Part shown: positions 8,546 through 18,339 of the stretch, one piece after another
Layout: the number at the start of each line of letters is the position of its first letter
Position numbering within the stretch: position 1 is the stretch's first letter
Assembly (NCBI GenBank): GCA_025360605.1
Contig: JANYBV010000018.1
Span: 124,001 to 188,000 of the forward strand
Origin: Alphaproteobacteria bacterium
Lineage (GTDB): Bacteria; Pseudomonadota; Alphaproteobacteria; Rickettsiales; SXRF01
Direction of reading: 5' to 3'
DNA: 64,000 bases
Made by a program: the position numbers and the translations under genes
The notes under the pieces: generated by a model
Database searches by the model: none
What the model saw: only the letters and a program-made list of their open reading frames with translations
Told to the model about the DNA's origin: nothing

Positions 8546-9007
8546 ATGTATACTTATTCGGCAAAACCATCTGAAGTTGAAAAGAAATGGCTCATCATTG
8601 ACGCAGAAGGCGTTATTCTTGGCCGCCTTGCTTCACAGGTAGCCATGCTTTTGCGCGGCAAACACAAAACCATTTTCACACCACACATTGATACTGGTGA
8701 CAATGTCATCATTATCAATGCTGAAAAGGTTAAACTCACCGGCAGAAAACTCAAAAATAAAATGTATCACCGTCACACCGGTTTTGCAGGCGGTATCAAA
8801 ACGGATACCCCAGGTTTCCTTCTTGCGGGCAAACACCCTGAGCGCGTGATTCAACGTGCTGTTGAGCGCATGATGCCTAAGGACAGCCCGCTGGCTCGTC
8901 AGCAATTTTCTAAACTGCACGTCTATGCCGGATCCGAAAATCCGCACACCGCGCAACAAGCGGAAGTGTTCGACTTCGCTTCCCAAAATCCAAAGAATAA
9001 GAGGTAG
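8546..9007 (+). CDS. rplM: Large-subunit ribosomal protein uL13
   Basis: L13 is an early assembly protein of the 50S subunit. The start is taken at the ATG at 8546, giving [15 protein letters not shown], which matches the family N-terminus; the frame is open back to 8462 but that extension is not L13-like. The 153 residues include [35 protein letters not shown] and HTGFAGGIK. The purine-rich AGGAC upstream is further from the ATG than usual. rpsI follows after 5 bases in the conserved rplM-rpsI operon. Confidence 0.97.
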   Translation: MYTYSAKPSEVEKKWLIIDAEGVILGRLASQVAMLLRGKHKTIFTPHIDTGDNVIIINAEKVKLTGRKLKNKMYHRHTGFAGGIKTDTPGFLLAGKHPERVIQRAVERMMPKDSPLARQQFSKLHVYAGSENPHTAQQAEVFDFASQNPKNKR

Positions 9008-9012
9008 TTTCC

Positions 9013-9477
9013 GTGGCTAAAGTAAAATCTGATAACGTAAAAGCTGAAACCATCACGGTTAAAAAAGAAAAAGCCAGCTCCGGTCCGAAAGAACTCGTGA
9101 CATATAGCACTGGCCGCCGCAAAAGCGCCGTTGCCCGCGTGTGGGTGAAGCGTGGAACCGGTAAAATCATCGTGAACGGCAAGGGCTTTGAACAGTATTT
9201 TGCACGTCCGGTGCTTCGCATGATCATCAACCAGCCTTTCGCTGCGATTGACCGTATCGGCAATTTCGACATTTTTTGCACCGTGGTTGGCGGTGGTCTT
9301 TCCGGTCAGGCCGGTGCCGTTCGTTTAGGCATTGCCAAAGCACTGGATGAAACCGATTCAACCTTCCACAAGCCGCTGCGTACCGGTGGGTTCCTTACCC
9401 GTGATAGCCGTGTTGTTGAACGTAAGAAATACGGCCATAAGAAAGCTCGCCGTAGCTTCCAGTTCTCCAAACGCTGA
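9013..9477 (+). CDS. rpsI: Small-subunit ribosomal protein uS9
   Basis: S9 lies in the 30S head and its C-terminal tail reaches the P-site tRNA. It starts with GTG at 9013 after AAGAGGTAG. The first 28 or so residues are a charged extension ([20 protein letters not shown]). The conserved body follows: [33 protein letters not shown] and the invariant tail ending RRSFQFSKR. The N-terminal extension is typical of alphaproteobacterial S9. A strong terminator follows. Confidence 0.97.
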   Translation: MAKVKSDNVKAETITVKKEKASSGPKELVTYSTGRRKSAVARVWVKRGTGKIIVNGKGFEQYFARPVLRMIINQPFAAIDRIGNFDIFCTVVGGGLSGQAGAVRLGIAKALDETDSTFHKPLRTGGFLTRDSRVVERKKYGHKKARRSFQFSKR

Positions 9478-9500
9478 TTGGTGCTTTTCATTTATACGGA

Positions 9501-9528
9501 AAAAGGCGCCACTCGGGCGCCTTTTTTT
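9501..9528 (+). terminator. Intrinsic terminator of rplM-rpsI
   Basis: GGCGCC and GGCGCC flank a short ACTCG loop; an A run precedes the stem and seven T follow it. It starts about 25 bases past the rpsI stop and separates the ribosomal operon from argC. Confidence 0.92.
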
Positions 9529-9572
9529 ATGGGATTCATTACGACTATTCATATGATTTTTCTGGGGGCATT

Positions 9573-10616
9573 ATGACAAAAAAGATTTCCATCGCCATTA
9601 TCGGAGCCAGCGGTTACACCGGAGCCGAGCTTATCCGTATTCTGTTACCCCATCCCAATGCGCATATTTCTGTCCTGACGGGTGATTCACAAGCGGGAAA
9701 AGACATTGGCGATGTTTATCCGCATCTGCGCTTCAAAGGCCTACCCAAGCTCATCAGCCTTGAAAAAATCAATTATACGGGCATTGACCTCGTATTCTGC
9801 TGCCTGCCGCACGGCACTACCCAAAGCGTGATTGCCGCTATGCCGGAGCATGTTAAAATCATCGACCTGTCGGCTGATTTTCGTTTATTTGATGTGGAGA
9901 CCTATGCCAAATGGTACGGCCACGCCCACAAAGCCCCTGCGTTACAAATGGAAGCCGTGTACGGGCTTACCGAGTTGGTACGTGACGAGGTGAAAAATGC
10001 CAGGTTAGTGGCCAATCCAGGGTGTTATCCTACGTCGGTGCTGCTTGCGCTTATGCCGCTACTGGAGCATAAGCTGATTGAAAGCGACGGCATCATCATT
10101 GACGCAAAATCGGGAGTTACGGGAGCTGGCAGAAGCGTAAAACAATCTAATTTGTTTACGGAAATCAATGATGGTATCAGCGCCTATGGGATTGCCTCTC
10201 ACCGACATGCTCCGGAGATAGAGCAGGCGTTAAGCTATTCGGCTGACAAAGATGTAATGGTGACATTTACCCCGCATTTAATGCCGATGAACCGTGGCAT
10301 GCTTTCTACCATGTATGTCAGATTACGCGGTAAGCATAACGCAGACGAGTTACGCCTTACATTGCAAAAGCAATACAGCTTTGAGCCGTTTGTGCATGTG
10401 TTGCCGCCTTCCGTGATGCCGTCTACCCATCAGGTGCGCGGCACGAATGATTGCGTGATTGGTGTATTCGCTGACCGTGTGGCGGGGCGTGCCATTGTTG
10501 TTACGGCCATTGACAATCTGGTCAAAGGCGCGTCAGGGCAGGCGGTGCAGAACATGAACGTGATGTATGGCTGGGACGAAACCACGGGCTTGGAACTGAG
10601 TGCTGTGTTTCCATGA
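9573..10616 (+). CDS. argC: N-acetyl-gamma-glutamyl-phosphate reductase
   Basis: ArgC reduces N-acetylglutamyl phosphate to the semialdehyde with NADPH in arginine synthesis. The N-terminal nucleotide-binding motif is IIGASGYTGAELIRIL. The catalytic Cys lies in VANPGCYPTS, followed by DAKSGVTGAGRS and, near the end, DNLVKGASGQAVQNMN. The length of 347 is standard for the long type. GGGGG stands six bases before the ATG. The stop overlaps the next start by four bases. Confidence 0.97.
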   Translation: MTKKISIAIIGASGYTGAELIRILLPHPNAHISVLTGDSQAGKDIGDVYPHLRFKGLPKLISLEKINYTGIDLVFCCLPHGTTQSVIAAMPEHVKIIDLSADFRLFDVETYAKWYGHAHKAPALQMEAVYGLTELVRDEVKNARLVANPGCYPTSVLLALMPLLEHKLIESDGIIIDAKSGVTGAGRSVKQSNLFTEINDGISAYGIASHRHAPEIEQALSYSADKDVMVTFTPHLMPMNRGMLSTMYVRLRGKHNADELRLTLQKQYSFEPFVHVLPPSVMPSTHQVRGTNDCVIGVFADRVAGRAIVVTAIDNLVKGASGQAVQNMNVMYGWDETTGLELSAVFP

Positions 10617-11041
10617 GCATCAGGGAAATATCCTACGCATCCGAGTGGTATGAGCAATCGAAACAGCTGCGCCAAGTCGTGTTGCGAACGCCTATCGGCC
10701 TTGTGCTGAACGAGAAAGATGTGGCGGGCGAGGATCAGCAATGGCATGTGGCGGCTATTGATAATGACCGCGTCGTCGGCGTCATTATTTTAAAGCCGCT
10801 GGAGCAGGGCGTGATCAAGTTCCGGCAGGTCGCTGTCTCGTCCACCCAGCAGGGAAAAGGGGTGGGCAGAGACCTCATGGCATTTGCCGAATCGCTGGCC
10901 CAAAGCAAACAGTTTACCTCTGTGGAAATGAATGCGCGCACCACCGCGCAGATTTTTTACGAGAAGCTTGGCTATCGGGCCACAGGTGATATATTCATGG
11001 AAGTCGGCCTCACCACCATCAAGATGATCAAAACCCTATGA
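10613..11041 (+). CDS. GNAT-family N-acetyltransferase
   Basis: A 142-residue GNAT-fold protein that should transfer an acetyl group from acetyl-CoA. The acetyl-CoA loop is QQGKGVGRDLM (R/Q-x-x-G-x-G/A), preceded by the strand FRQVAVSS and followed by MNARTTAQIFYEKLGYRATG, the typical beta5-alpha4 end. The substrate cannot be told from sequence. Four-base overlaps on both sides couple it to argC and to the carbonic anhydrase gene. A role in arginine synthesis is possible from position but unproven. Confidence 0.85.
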   Translation: MSIREISYASEWYEQSKQLRQVVLRTPIGLVLNEKDVAGEDQQWHVAAIDNDRVVGVIILKPLEQGVIKFRQVAVSSTQQGKGVGRDLMAFAESLAQSKQFTSVEMNARTTAQIFYEKLGYRATGDIFMEVGLTTIKMIKTL

Positions 11042-11586
11042 GCAACAAACCCTACATTCTTCCCTACCGCGGCGAATACCATCCCAACGGTGTCGTCCCC
11101 ACCATCTCGGAGAAGGCCTTTATCGCCCCGGGGGCGGCGGTGATTGGCGATGTGTATATAGGTGCAGATACGGGCGTGTGGTTTGGTTGCGTGATACGTG
11201 GCGATGTTAATTCCATCCGCATCGGTGAGCGCACCAACATTCAGGATGGTACTGTCGTCCACGTTACCCGTGGGACTGGTCCGACAACGATTGGTTCCAA
11301 TGTAACCATTGGACATTCCGTGCTTTTACATGCCTGCACCTTGGAGGATGCCTGCTTTATCGGCATGCGCGCCACACTGATGGACGGGGTGGTGGTGGAA
11401 TCAGGTGCGCAGGTGGCTGCCGGAGCGCTGGTGACCCCGAATAAAAGGGTGCCTGCGGGGCAGTTATGGGCAGGCAGTCCCGCCAAGTATTTCAGGGACT
11501 TAACACCGGAGGATACGGCATTTATTCCGGTTTCTGCCGAAAATTATGTCAAACATGCACGTGAATATCTGGCGCTAAAGCTCTGA
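11038..11586 (+). CDS. Gamma-carbonic anhydrase-like hexapeptide-repeat protein
   Basis: A 182-residue left-handed beta-helix protein of the gamma-carbonic anhydrase/YrdA/PaaY type. Hexapeptide turns run from about residue 25 to 140. The three expected metal-ligand histidines are seen in VVHVT, IGHSV and LLHAC. The conserved IRGDVNSIRIG and AGSPAKYFRDLT are present. The family forms trimers with a metal at each interface; carbonic anhydrase activity varies between members, so the enzymatic call is cautious. It is last in a three-gene coupled set with argC and the acetyltransferase. Confidence 0.88.
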   Translation: MSNKPYILPYRGEYHPNGVVPTISEKAFIAPGAAVIGDVYIGADTGVWFGCVIRGDVNSIRIGERTNIQDGTVVHVTRGTGPTTIGSNVTIGHSVLLHACTLEDACFIGMRATLMDGVVVESGAQVAAGALVTPNKRVPAGQLWAGSPAKYFRDLTPEDTAFIPVSAENYVKHAREYLALKL

Positions 11587-11659
11587 TTGCCTTCATAAAA
11601 CTTTCACATTTCTGGTCGCTTTTTCCTGTACAATGATGGGGTAACTGGAAATAGGGTTT

Positions 11660-12850
11660 ATGCCTGCACCGATCATCAATGATCCCACCAAAGAACTTGG
11701 CTATGTTGCCCAGCGCAGCAGCCTGTGGGTGCTTGGCAAGCAGTCTGCCGAGCTGGTGGGGGAGAATCTCGGGCGCAACATCACCGACGAAGGCGCTCGT
11801 AATTTTGCTTCAGCCGCAGGCTCGCTGAGCGGTATTGGCGGCCTGATCATGATTGGTATTGCCGGTGCGGTCAGCGCCGGACTTACCCAGATGGACCATA
11901 TCCACCGCAAAGAGAATCTCAAGGAATTTTACAAGGAAGAGCTCTCGTCAAAACTCAATAAGCCGATCGATAAACTTTCGCGCTCTGACCTCAATGTGAT
12001 GGCCAAAGGCAATGGGGTCATCGACGAGGAAATGGCCAGAAACCGCAAGCAGCGCAATTTTGGCGTGGTGTTGTCGCTGGTGGCGAGTATGGCTTCTCTG
12101 GCGGTCATTACACTGGCCTTGCCGGCTATTCCCTTATTAGCACCGTTACTCGCGGCTGAAACCACGCTGGCGCTGGTGGGTGCGGTGGCCCTCAAGGCGG
12201 CGGTCGGTCTTACCACCTATAATCTGGTCAAGGCACCATTGCACAGCCTTGCCGATAAGTTGTTTAACATCGACGAAAAAACCACCAACGATTACATCGT
12301 AAACATCAAGCGTGAACGCGATCAGGGCAAGGTTATCTCGCGTGAGCAGGTGATGTCGGTGTTTGTCGCATCCAATCCCGAGCTGGATAAATATATCGTT
12401 GCGGAATATGGCAAGCATTACGACGATCTCGATCTCGCCGGTAAACAGCAGGTCACCAAGGAACTTGCGGGCCATCTGCCATTAGATAAACTCACGATTG
12501 AAATCAACTCCGGTAAGGTCAACGTATCGGAGCTTGCGTTTGCGGTGGAAGGACAGAAATCCGGCGTAAACCACGAAAAATTTATCCCCGAAGCACCCAA
12601 ACCCGGCCTTATGATGTCGATGTTCAAGGGCATGGGGCACATGTTGGGTTTCAAATCTCACACGCATGACCACGATCATGAAATGTCAGTGAAGGCAATC
12701 GCAGGGGCGACGGCGGTGGCGGTAAGCCATCACACGCATGCGCCTGCCGAGAAAGGTTTCGCCGCCGAGCGCGCACCGCACAAGACCCATGTCGAGCATC
12801 TCGAGCAAACCCGCAGCGATGCTGCGATGAATCTGGGGCTGCCGAGCTAG
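11660..12850 (+). CDS. Membrane-associated protein with a His-rich tail, unknown
   Basis: The 396-residue product is not a family I recognise. A Gly/Ala-rich hydrophobic segment lies near residues 52-76, and a longer hydrophobic hairpin near 130-185 (about VVLSLVASMASLAVITLALP onward). The region between them is amphipathic and charged, and another charged domain spans about 195-310. The last 65 residues are His-rich: SHTHDHDHEMS, VSHHTHAPAEK and HKTHVEHLEQ, which could bind a metal. There is no signal peptide. It stands alone after the carbonic anhydrase gene and converges on thiD with a 6-base gap. Function unknown. Confidence 0.8.
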   Translation: MPAPIINDPTKELGYVAQRSSLWVLGKQSAELVGENLGRNITDEGARNFASAAGSLSGIGGLIMIGIAGAVSAGLTQMDHIHRKENLKEFYKEELSSKLNKPIDKLSRSDLNVMAKGNGVIDEEMARNRKQRNFGVVLSLVASMASLAVITLALPAIPLLAPLLAAETTLALVGAVALKAAVGLTTYNLVKAPLHSLADKLFNIDEKTTNDYIVNIKRERDQGKVISREQVMSVFVASNPELDKYIVAEYGKHYDDLDLAGKQQVTKELAGHLPLDKLTIEINSGKVNVSELAFAVEGQKSGVNHEKFIPEAPKPGLMMSMFKGMGHMLGFKSHTHDHDHEMSVKAIAGATAVAVSHHTHAPAEKGFAAERAPHKTHVEHLEQTRSDAAMNLGLPS

Positions 12851-12856
12851 TTTCTT

Positions 12857-13663
12857 TTATGTATTTTGCACGGTATGCGCGTGTTCAAGCGGCCCGTGGC
12901 CTTTGCCCAGTTTTGGGGCGAGTTCAATCGCCTTATAGACATAATCGCGGGCGCGATTCACCGAGTCTTTAAGTGTCATGCCTTGTGCCAGTCCGGTGGC
13001 AATGGCCGAGGCCAGTGTGCAACCGGTGCCGTGGGTGTGGGTGCTGTTGAGGCGCGGTGAGGTGAATACATGGGTTTCATGGGCGCTGACCAGCAGGTCG
13101 GTTACCATATCGCCTTCCAGATGCCCGCCTTTAAGCAACACCGCCTTGCAACCCAGCTGTAAAATTCGTTCTGCCACCGCTTGCATATCATTCACTGAGC
13201 GCACAGATACTCCGGCAAGGAATTCCGCTTCCGGCAGGTTGGGGGTGATAAGGGTGGCCATGGGGATAAGGCGTTTTTTCAGTGTCTCCAGCGCGTCTGG
13301 TTGTAGCAAAGCCGCGCCACCTTTGGCAAACATAACGGGGTCAAGCACCAGTGGAATCGTTTGGGTATAGGGGGCAATAGTATCCGCCACGGTTTCAATC
13401 ACGCTGATGGTATGGAGCATACCGGTTTTGAACGCATCAGCACCGATATCTTCAAGTACGAGGGTAATTTGCTTACGGATAAAATCGTCGGGTACGTCGT
13501 GGATACCAAACACGCCTTGGGTATTTTGTGCGGTGATAGCGGTGATGGCCGTAGCAGCATACCCTTTAAGGCAAGTCACGGTTTTGATGTCGCCCTGAAC
13601 GCCAGCACCGCCGCCGGAATCCGAGCCGGCGATAATAAGGATGCGTGCCTTCTGGCTAGCCAT
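12857..13663 (-). CDS. thiD: Hydroxymethylpyrimidine/phosphomethylpyrimidine kinase
   Basis: ThiD phosphorylates HMP and HMP-P in thiamine synthesis. It is a ribokinase-fold enzyme with [15 protein letters not shown] at the N-terminus, [10 protein letters not shown] in the middle, LKGGHLEGD, and the anion-hole motif [17 protein letters not shown] near the C-terminus. The length of 268 is normal. It is the last gene of the long minus-strand run, overlapping the glmM stop by 8 bases. The thiamine gene thiE is found separately at 31743-32384. Confidence 0.96.
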   Translation of the reverse strand: MASQKARILIIAGSDSGGGAGVQGDIKTVTCLKGYAATAITAITAQNTQGVFGIHDVPDDFIRKQITLVLEDIGADAFKTGMLHTISVIETVADTIAPYTQTIPLVLDPVMFAKGGAALLQPDALETLKKRLIPMATLITPNLPEAEFLAGVSVRSVNDMQAVAERILQLGCKAVLLKGGHLEGDMVTDLLVSAHETHVFTSPRLNSTHTHGTGCTLASAIATGLAQGMTLKDSVNRARDYVYKAIELAPKLGKGHGPLEHAHTVQNT

Positions 13664-15002
13664 TTTTGATGGCTTTGCGAACGGATTCGCAGATGGTTTC
13701 CACCACGGCGGCCACTTTTTTATTATCTTCGCCTTCGGCCATTACGCGCACCAGCGGCTCGGTGCCGGATTCGCGGATAAACACGCGGCCCTTGGTGCCC
13801 AGTGATTCTTCAGCATCTTTGATCGCCTGCTTCACCTGCGGGTTTTTAAGCGGCGAGTTACCGCTATAGCGCACATTTTTGAGCAATTGCGGCAGCGGAG
13901 TAAACAGCTTGCTGCAGGCGCTCATGGATTTTTTAGTATCGATCATATACGCCAGCACCTGCAAGGCAGCGATAATGCCGTCGCCAGTGGTGCAGTAGTC
14001 ACTTAGTATAATGTGGCCGGATTGCTCGCCGCCGATATTATAGCCCTTTTTGCGCATGGTCTCGACGACATGGCGGTCCCCCACCTTGGCGCGTTCCAGT
14101 TTGAGGTCGATGCTGGTGAGGTAATGCTCCAGCGCGAGGTTGGACATGTGGGTCGTCACCACGCCGTTGCCGCGCAGTGCGCCTTCTTTTTTCCATTTGG
14201 TGGCAATAATAGCAATTAGCTGGTCGCCGTCCGCGAGCTTGCCTTTTTCATCGCATATAAGCACGCGGTCGGCATCGCCGTCGAGGGTGATACCGATATC
14301 GGCTTTTTCTTGCACTACGGTCTCGCAGACGAGGTCAGGAGCGGTGGATCCGCAGGCATCATTGATATTCGTGCCATCAGGTGTAATGCCCACGGCGATG
14401 ACTTCCGCGCCCAGTTCACGTAATATCATCGGCGCCACGTGATAGGCCGCACCATTGGCGCAGTCGACGACAATTTTTAGGCCTTCAAGCGTCAGGCGTT
14501 TGGGGAAGGTGCTTTTTGCGAATTCGATATAGCGTCCCTGCGCGTCATCAAGGCGTTTGGCGCGGCCCAGTTTTTCGGGCGAGGCAAGGAAGTTGAATTT
14601 ATTGGAATGCACCAGCGATTCGATAATGACTTCAACTTCATCCGATAGTTTATAGCCATCAGGGCCAAATAATTTGATGCCGTTATCGCGGTACTCATTA
14701 TGGGAAGCTGAAATCATCACCCCCAGATCGGCTCGTAGGGAGCGAACCAGCATGGCCACCGCCGGAGTCGGCATCGGGCCGACCAGAACCACATCCATGC
14801 CCGCGGCAATAAAGCCGGAAGTAAGGGCAGGCTCTAGCATGTAGCCGGAAAGGCGGGTGTCTTTAGCAATCACCACGCGGTGGCGGTGGGTGCCGCGCAT
14901 AAAGTGATGCCCCGCTGCCATGCCCACCTTCAGCGCAATCCCCGCTGTCATAGGCGGGGTGTTAGCCGTTCCGCGAATGCCGTCCGTGCCAAAGAGCTTC
15001 AT
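13656..15002 (-). CDS. glmM: Phosphoglucosamine mutase
   Basis: GlmM converts glucosamine-6-phosphate to glucosamine-1-phosphate for UDP-GlcNAc, feeding peptidoglycan and LPS. The 448 residues carry the N-terminal FGTDGIRG, the phosphoserine loop [15 protein letters not shown], the metal loop [10 protein letters not shown], the sugar-binding GGEQSGHII and the phosphate-binding [12 protein letters not shown]. It lies directly after ftsH (8-base gap), a common bacterial linkage. Confidence 0.97.
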   Translation of the reverse strand: MKLFGTDGIRGTANTPPMTAGIALKVGMAAGHHFMRGTHRHRVVIAKDTRLSGYMLEPALTSGFIAAGMDVVLVGPMPTPAVAMLVRSLRADLGVMISASHNEYRDNGIKLFGPDGYKLSDEVEVIIESLVHSNKFNFLASPEKLGRAKRLDDAQGRYIEFAKSTFPKRLTLEGLKIVVDCANGAAYHVAPMILRELGAEVIAVGITPDGTNINDACGSTAPDLVCETVVQEKADIGITLDGDADRVLICDEKGKLADGDQLIAIIATKWKKEGALRGNGVVTTHMSNLALEHYLTSIDLKLERAKVGDRHVVETMRKKGYNIGGEQSGHIILSDYCTTGDGIIAALQVLAYMIDTKKSMSACSKLFTPLPQLLKNVRYSGNSPLKNPQVKQAIKDAEESLGTKGRVFIRESGTEPLVRVMAEGEDNKKVAAVVETICESVRKAIKNG

Positions 15003-15010
15003 TAAAGAAC

Positions 15011-16954
15011 CTAAGCCGCTGGTGGCATGTTGCTGGTTTGCTCGTCATCGCGTTTCGGGCGCGACGATGGTAGCGATGATTTGATTGGCGGTGGTTTCAC
15101 GGCGTTCGGATTGATGCGCTTGATTTCCTCACCATTGACGAGTGTTTTGATTTCCTCGCCGGTCAGGGTTTCATATTCAAGCAGCGCACCCGCAATGCGG
15201 TGCAGTGATTCGATATGCTCCGTCAGAAGGCTATGTGCCTTATCATGCGCTTCCTGCACAATGCGCTTCACTTCCGAATCAATCAGGTTGGTCATCTGCT
15301 CGGAGATCACCTGCGAGGCTTGCCCCATGCTGTAGCCGAGAAATACTTCACCGCCCTGATCGCTGCCGTAAAACAGAGGGCCGATTTTATCGCTCATGCC
15401 CCATTCGGTGACCATAGCGCGAGTGAGTTTGGTGGCGTATTTAATGTCGGACGATGCGCCGCTGGACACTTTATCGTATCCGAAGATAATTTCCTCGGCC
15501 ACGCGCCCACCCATGGATACCGCGAGATCAGCATACATTTTTTCACGGTGATAGGACAGCTTGTCCGATTCCGGCAGGCGCATTACCATGCCCAGCGCGC
15601 GACCGCGTGGAATAATGGTAGCTTTATGGATAGGGTCGGAGGCAGGGCAGAAAATCGACACCAGCGCATGGCCACCTTCGTGGTACGCGGTCATTTTCTT
15701 TTCTTCTTCGCTCATCACCAGTGATTTGCGTTCAGCTCCCATCATCACCTTGTCCTTGGCGGCTTCCAGCTCACGCATGGTCACTACTTTTTTACCCATG
15801 CGGGCGGCCAGAAGGGCGGCTTCGTTGACTATATTGGCGAGGTCGGCACCCGAAAATCCGGGGGTTCCACGGGCGATTACCTTGGCATCCACGTCTGGGG
15901 CTTTGGGAACCTTGCGCAAGTGTACTTCCAGAATCATCGCGCGTCCGTTCATGTCAGGATTAGGTACTACGATCTGGCGGTCAAAGCGGCCCGGACGTAA
16001 CAGCGCTGGGTCCAGCACGTCTGGACGGTTGGTTGCTGCGATGATAATCACGCTTTCATTGGCTTCAAAACCATCCATCTCGACCAGCAACTGGTTGAGG
16101 GTTTGTTCGCGTTCGTCGTTACCGCCGCCAAGTCCGGCACCACGGTGACGGCCTACTGCGTCAATTTCGTCGATAAAAATAATGCAGGGGGCATTTTTCT
16201 TGCCCTGTTCGAACATGTCGCGCACGCGAGATGCGCCCACGCCGACAAACATTTCCACGAAGTCGGAACCGGAAATGGTGAAGAATGGTACTTTCGCTTC
16301 ACCGGCAATGGCGCGTGCCAGCAGCGTTTTACCGGTACCTGGAGGTCCCACCAGTAAACAGCCGCGCGGAATTTTGCCACCGAGGCGCTGGTATTTTTGC
16401 GGGTCTTTCAGGAAATCGACGATTTCGTGGAGTTCGTCTTTCGCTTCTTCGATACCGGCCACGTCATCAAATGTGACGCGTTCGGTTTTTTCGGTGAGCA
16501 GGCGGGCGCGGGACTTGCCAAACCCTAAAGCACCACCACGGCCACCACCGCCTTGCATCTGGCGCATGAAGAAAATATAGACACCCACCAGCAGTAAAAT
16601 TGGGAACCACGACAATAAAACGCTCCAGAAGGAATCCATTTTCCCATCATCGCTGACGGCTGAAATTTTGACATTTTTAGCGGTGAGTTTATCGACCAGA
16701 TTCGGATAATCGGGAGATTGGGTGAAGAACGCTGTGCCGTCGCTACTGTGACCGGTGAGGACCGAGCCTTTGCCCGCAGAGTTGCGGATCACGACATCAT
16801 TGACCTGCCCCTGATCGACTTTATCGAGGAATTCGGAGAACGCGAGGCGGCTGTAACCGTTATGTTCCATGCCTCCCTGAAACATGCTGAACATGGCCAC
16901 CAGCAACACGCCGATGATCAACCAGATAAATATATTTTTCCCGTAATTTGGCAC
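15011..16954 (-). CDS. ftsH: ATP-dependent membrane zinc protease FtsH
   Basis: FtsH is a hexameric inner-membrane AAA+ metalloprotease that degrades misfolded membrane proteins and short-lived regulators. Two membrane segments (about 8-26 and 108-128) flank a periplasmic domain. The AAA module follows with Walker A GPPGTGKT, Walker [11 protein letters not shown] and the SRH region. The zinc site is HEGGH, fitting HExxH. The 647-residue length is normal, with a Pro-rich tail. It is preceded by tilS and followed by glmM. Confidence 0.98.
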   Translation of the reverse strand: MPNYGKNIFIWLIIGVLLVAMFSMFQGGMEHNGYSRLAFSEFLDKVDQGQVNDVVIRNSAGKGSVLTGHSSDGTAFFTQSPDYPNLVDKLTAKNVKISAVSDDGKMDSFWSVLLSWFPILLLVGVYIFFMRQMQGGGGRGGALGFGKSRARLLTEKTERVTFDDVAGIEEAKDELHEIVDFLKDPQKYQRLGGKIPRGCLLVGPPGTGKTLLARAIAGEAKVPFFTISGSDFVEMFVGVGASRVRDMFEQGKKNAPCIIFIDEIDAVGRHRGAGLGGGNDEREQTLNQLLVEMDGFEANESVIIIAATNRPDVLDPALLRPGRFDRQIVVPNPDMNGRAMILEVHLRKVPKAPDVDAKVIARGTPGFSGADLANIVNEAALLAARMGKKVVTMRELEAAKDKVMMGAERKSLVMSEEEKKMTAYHEGGHALVSIFCPASDPIHKATIIPRGRALGMVMRLPESDKLSYHREKMYADLAVSMGGRVAEEIIFGYDKVSSGASSDIKYATKLTRAMVTEWGMSDKIGPLFYGSDQGGEVFLGYSMGQASQVISEQMTNLIDSEVKRIVQEAHDKAHSLLTEHIESLHRIAGALLEYETLTGEEIKTLVNGEEIKRINPNAVKPPPIKSSLPSSRPKRDDEQTSNMPPAA

Positions 16955-16998
16955 GTTTAAAGCATCCTTTATTTAGTCTGTTTCAATATATTCATACC

Positions 16999-18339
16999 TT
17001 AAAACGCGCGGGCAACAAGCGGTTTCGGTGGGGTGAACTGAGCGGTAAATTTAGCATCCGTGTAGTGTTGGTTCAGGTAATCTATATGGGGAACGGCAAT
17101 CATTTCTTCAAGATGCCAAAAGGAAGGTAGGCTGGCAAGAACCATTTTAGGCGTATTTCGTTGATTTTTGTTGATTATCGGGGGCTCGTGGCATTTTAGC
17201 CATGTCAGCCCTTCACGGCCTAGTGCGCGTACGCTCACAGGGGTTTTAATGCCATGACATTCAACCAAAAAACGCCTATCCCACAAGATGGATGTGGCAG
17301 GACTGACTTCGATGGGGCCTTCCAGTGCATTGGGTTCGCGGTAGACCAGCCAGTCATTGGACTTGGCGCGGAACTGAAATATCAATCCTGAAAAACTACG
17401 TCTGGAGGTAGGAACTGGGGCAGAAAGAGCCCTCAAAAAACGTTCCAGTTTTTCGGTTCGCGGGGCGTATTCGAGACCGCTTAATGTGGTCACCAGTGCC
17501 GATAGGCTTCGCAGTGCCAGCTCGTAGGGCATCTCTGAAAATGTAGGACGTTTGAGGGTGGCATAGCCTTCAGGAAAGAGCAAAACCGATTCAGTAAGGC
17601 AACTGGCTACTTTTTTATTCAATAGGTTGTTGAATTTTCTAAAACACTCACTCACGCGCTGCGCCCGATTATGGAGTGCATCACTGTCCGGTGATTGGGC
17701 TAAAAGAAGGCGGATGTGATTGCGTGTATACACGCTTTTCTGATTGCTGGGGTCTTCTATCCATGGGTGATGGCGTTGATTTAAAGTGGCTACAAGGCGC
17801 TGCTTGGATACGCTTAGCAATGGGCGCAGAAGGCGTATTCCATTCAGGTCAGATACTACTGCCATTCCCGCCAGCCCCGCCATGCCACTACCACGCGCCA
17901 GCCGGAAAAAAAGGGTTTCGGTTTGATCTTCCCTCTGGTGTCCAGTGAGCAGGTGCGGGATATGGTGCTGGCGGCAATAACTGCTTAGCAGCCCATACCT
18001 TGCATTGCGGGCGGCGTTCTGTATGCCCTGCAACACATCCGGCGGAGTCCATGTCAGAATATGATGTTCTATGCCAAGTGTTGCGCACCACTGGCCAATC
18101 TGCTGTGCCTCGTGTGCGGATTCACAACGTAGTGAATGATCGACAGTGAGGGCTGTGATGCGGCCGCCACGTTGTTGTGCCCATTCATGGGCAAGCAGTG
18201 CGAGTGCCATGCTGTCGCTGCCGCCTGAAAGTGCGACGGCGAAATACGGGTTGGTTTTAAACGGCCCTGTTTTATCGATGAGTGCGCTGAACTCGGTCGA
18301 ACCTAAAGGAACGAATGTATCAGCCTTTGTGACAGCCAA
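16999..18339 (-). CDS. tilS: tRNA(Ile)-lysidine synthetase
   Basis: TilS attaches lysine to C34 of tRNA-Ile(CAU) so that it reads AUA. The PP-loop SGGSDSMALALLAHEW and the downstream LLTGHQREDQTETLFFRLARGSG are diagnostic. The open frame reaches an ATG at 18438, but that would overlap cpoB by 119 bases and adds a Lys/Arg-rich stretch coded inside cpoB. The TTG at 18339, with AGGA about 11 bases upstream and a 20-base overlap, is a more economical start; this choice is inference. The C-terminal part is divergent from the E. coli enzyme. Confidence 0.9.
   Translation of the reverse strand: MAVTKADTFVPLGSTEFSALIDKTGPFKTNPYFAVALSGGSDSMALALLAHEWAQQRGGRITALTVDHSLRCESAHEAQQIGQWCATLGIEHHILTWTPPDVLQGIQNAARNARYGLLSSYCRQHHIPHLLTGHQREDQTETLFFRLARGSGMAGLAGMAVVSDLNGIRLLRPLLSVSKQRLVATLNQRHHPWIEDPSNQKSVYTRNHIRLLLAQSPDSDALHNRAQRVSECFRKFNNLLNKKVASCLTESVLLFPEGYATLKRPTFSEMPYELALRSLSALVTTLSGLEYAPRTEKLERFLRALSAPVPTSRRSFSGLIFQFRAKSNDWLVYREPNALEGPIEVSPATSILWDRRFLVECHGIKTPVSVRALGREGLTWLKCHEPPIINKNQRNTPKMVLASLPSFWHLEEMIAVPHIDYLNQHYTDAKFTAQFTPPKPLVARAF

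Noticed and set aside
15011-16954. HEGGH instead of HEAGH in FtsH as a lost active site
   Set aside because: It still fits HExxH, and the Ala to Gly change does not affect the ligands or the catalytic Glu.
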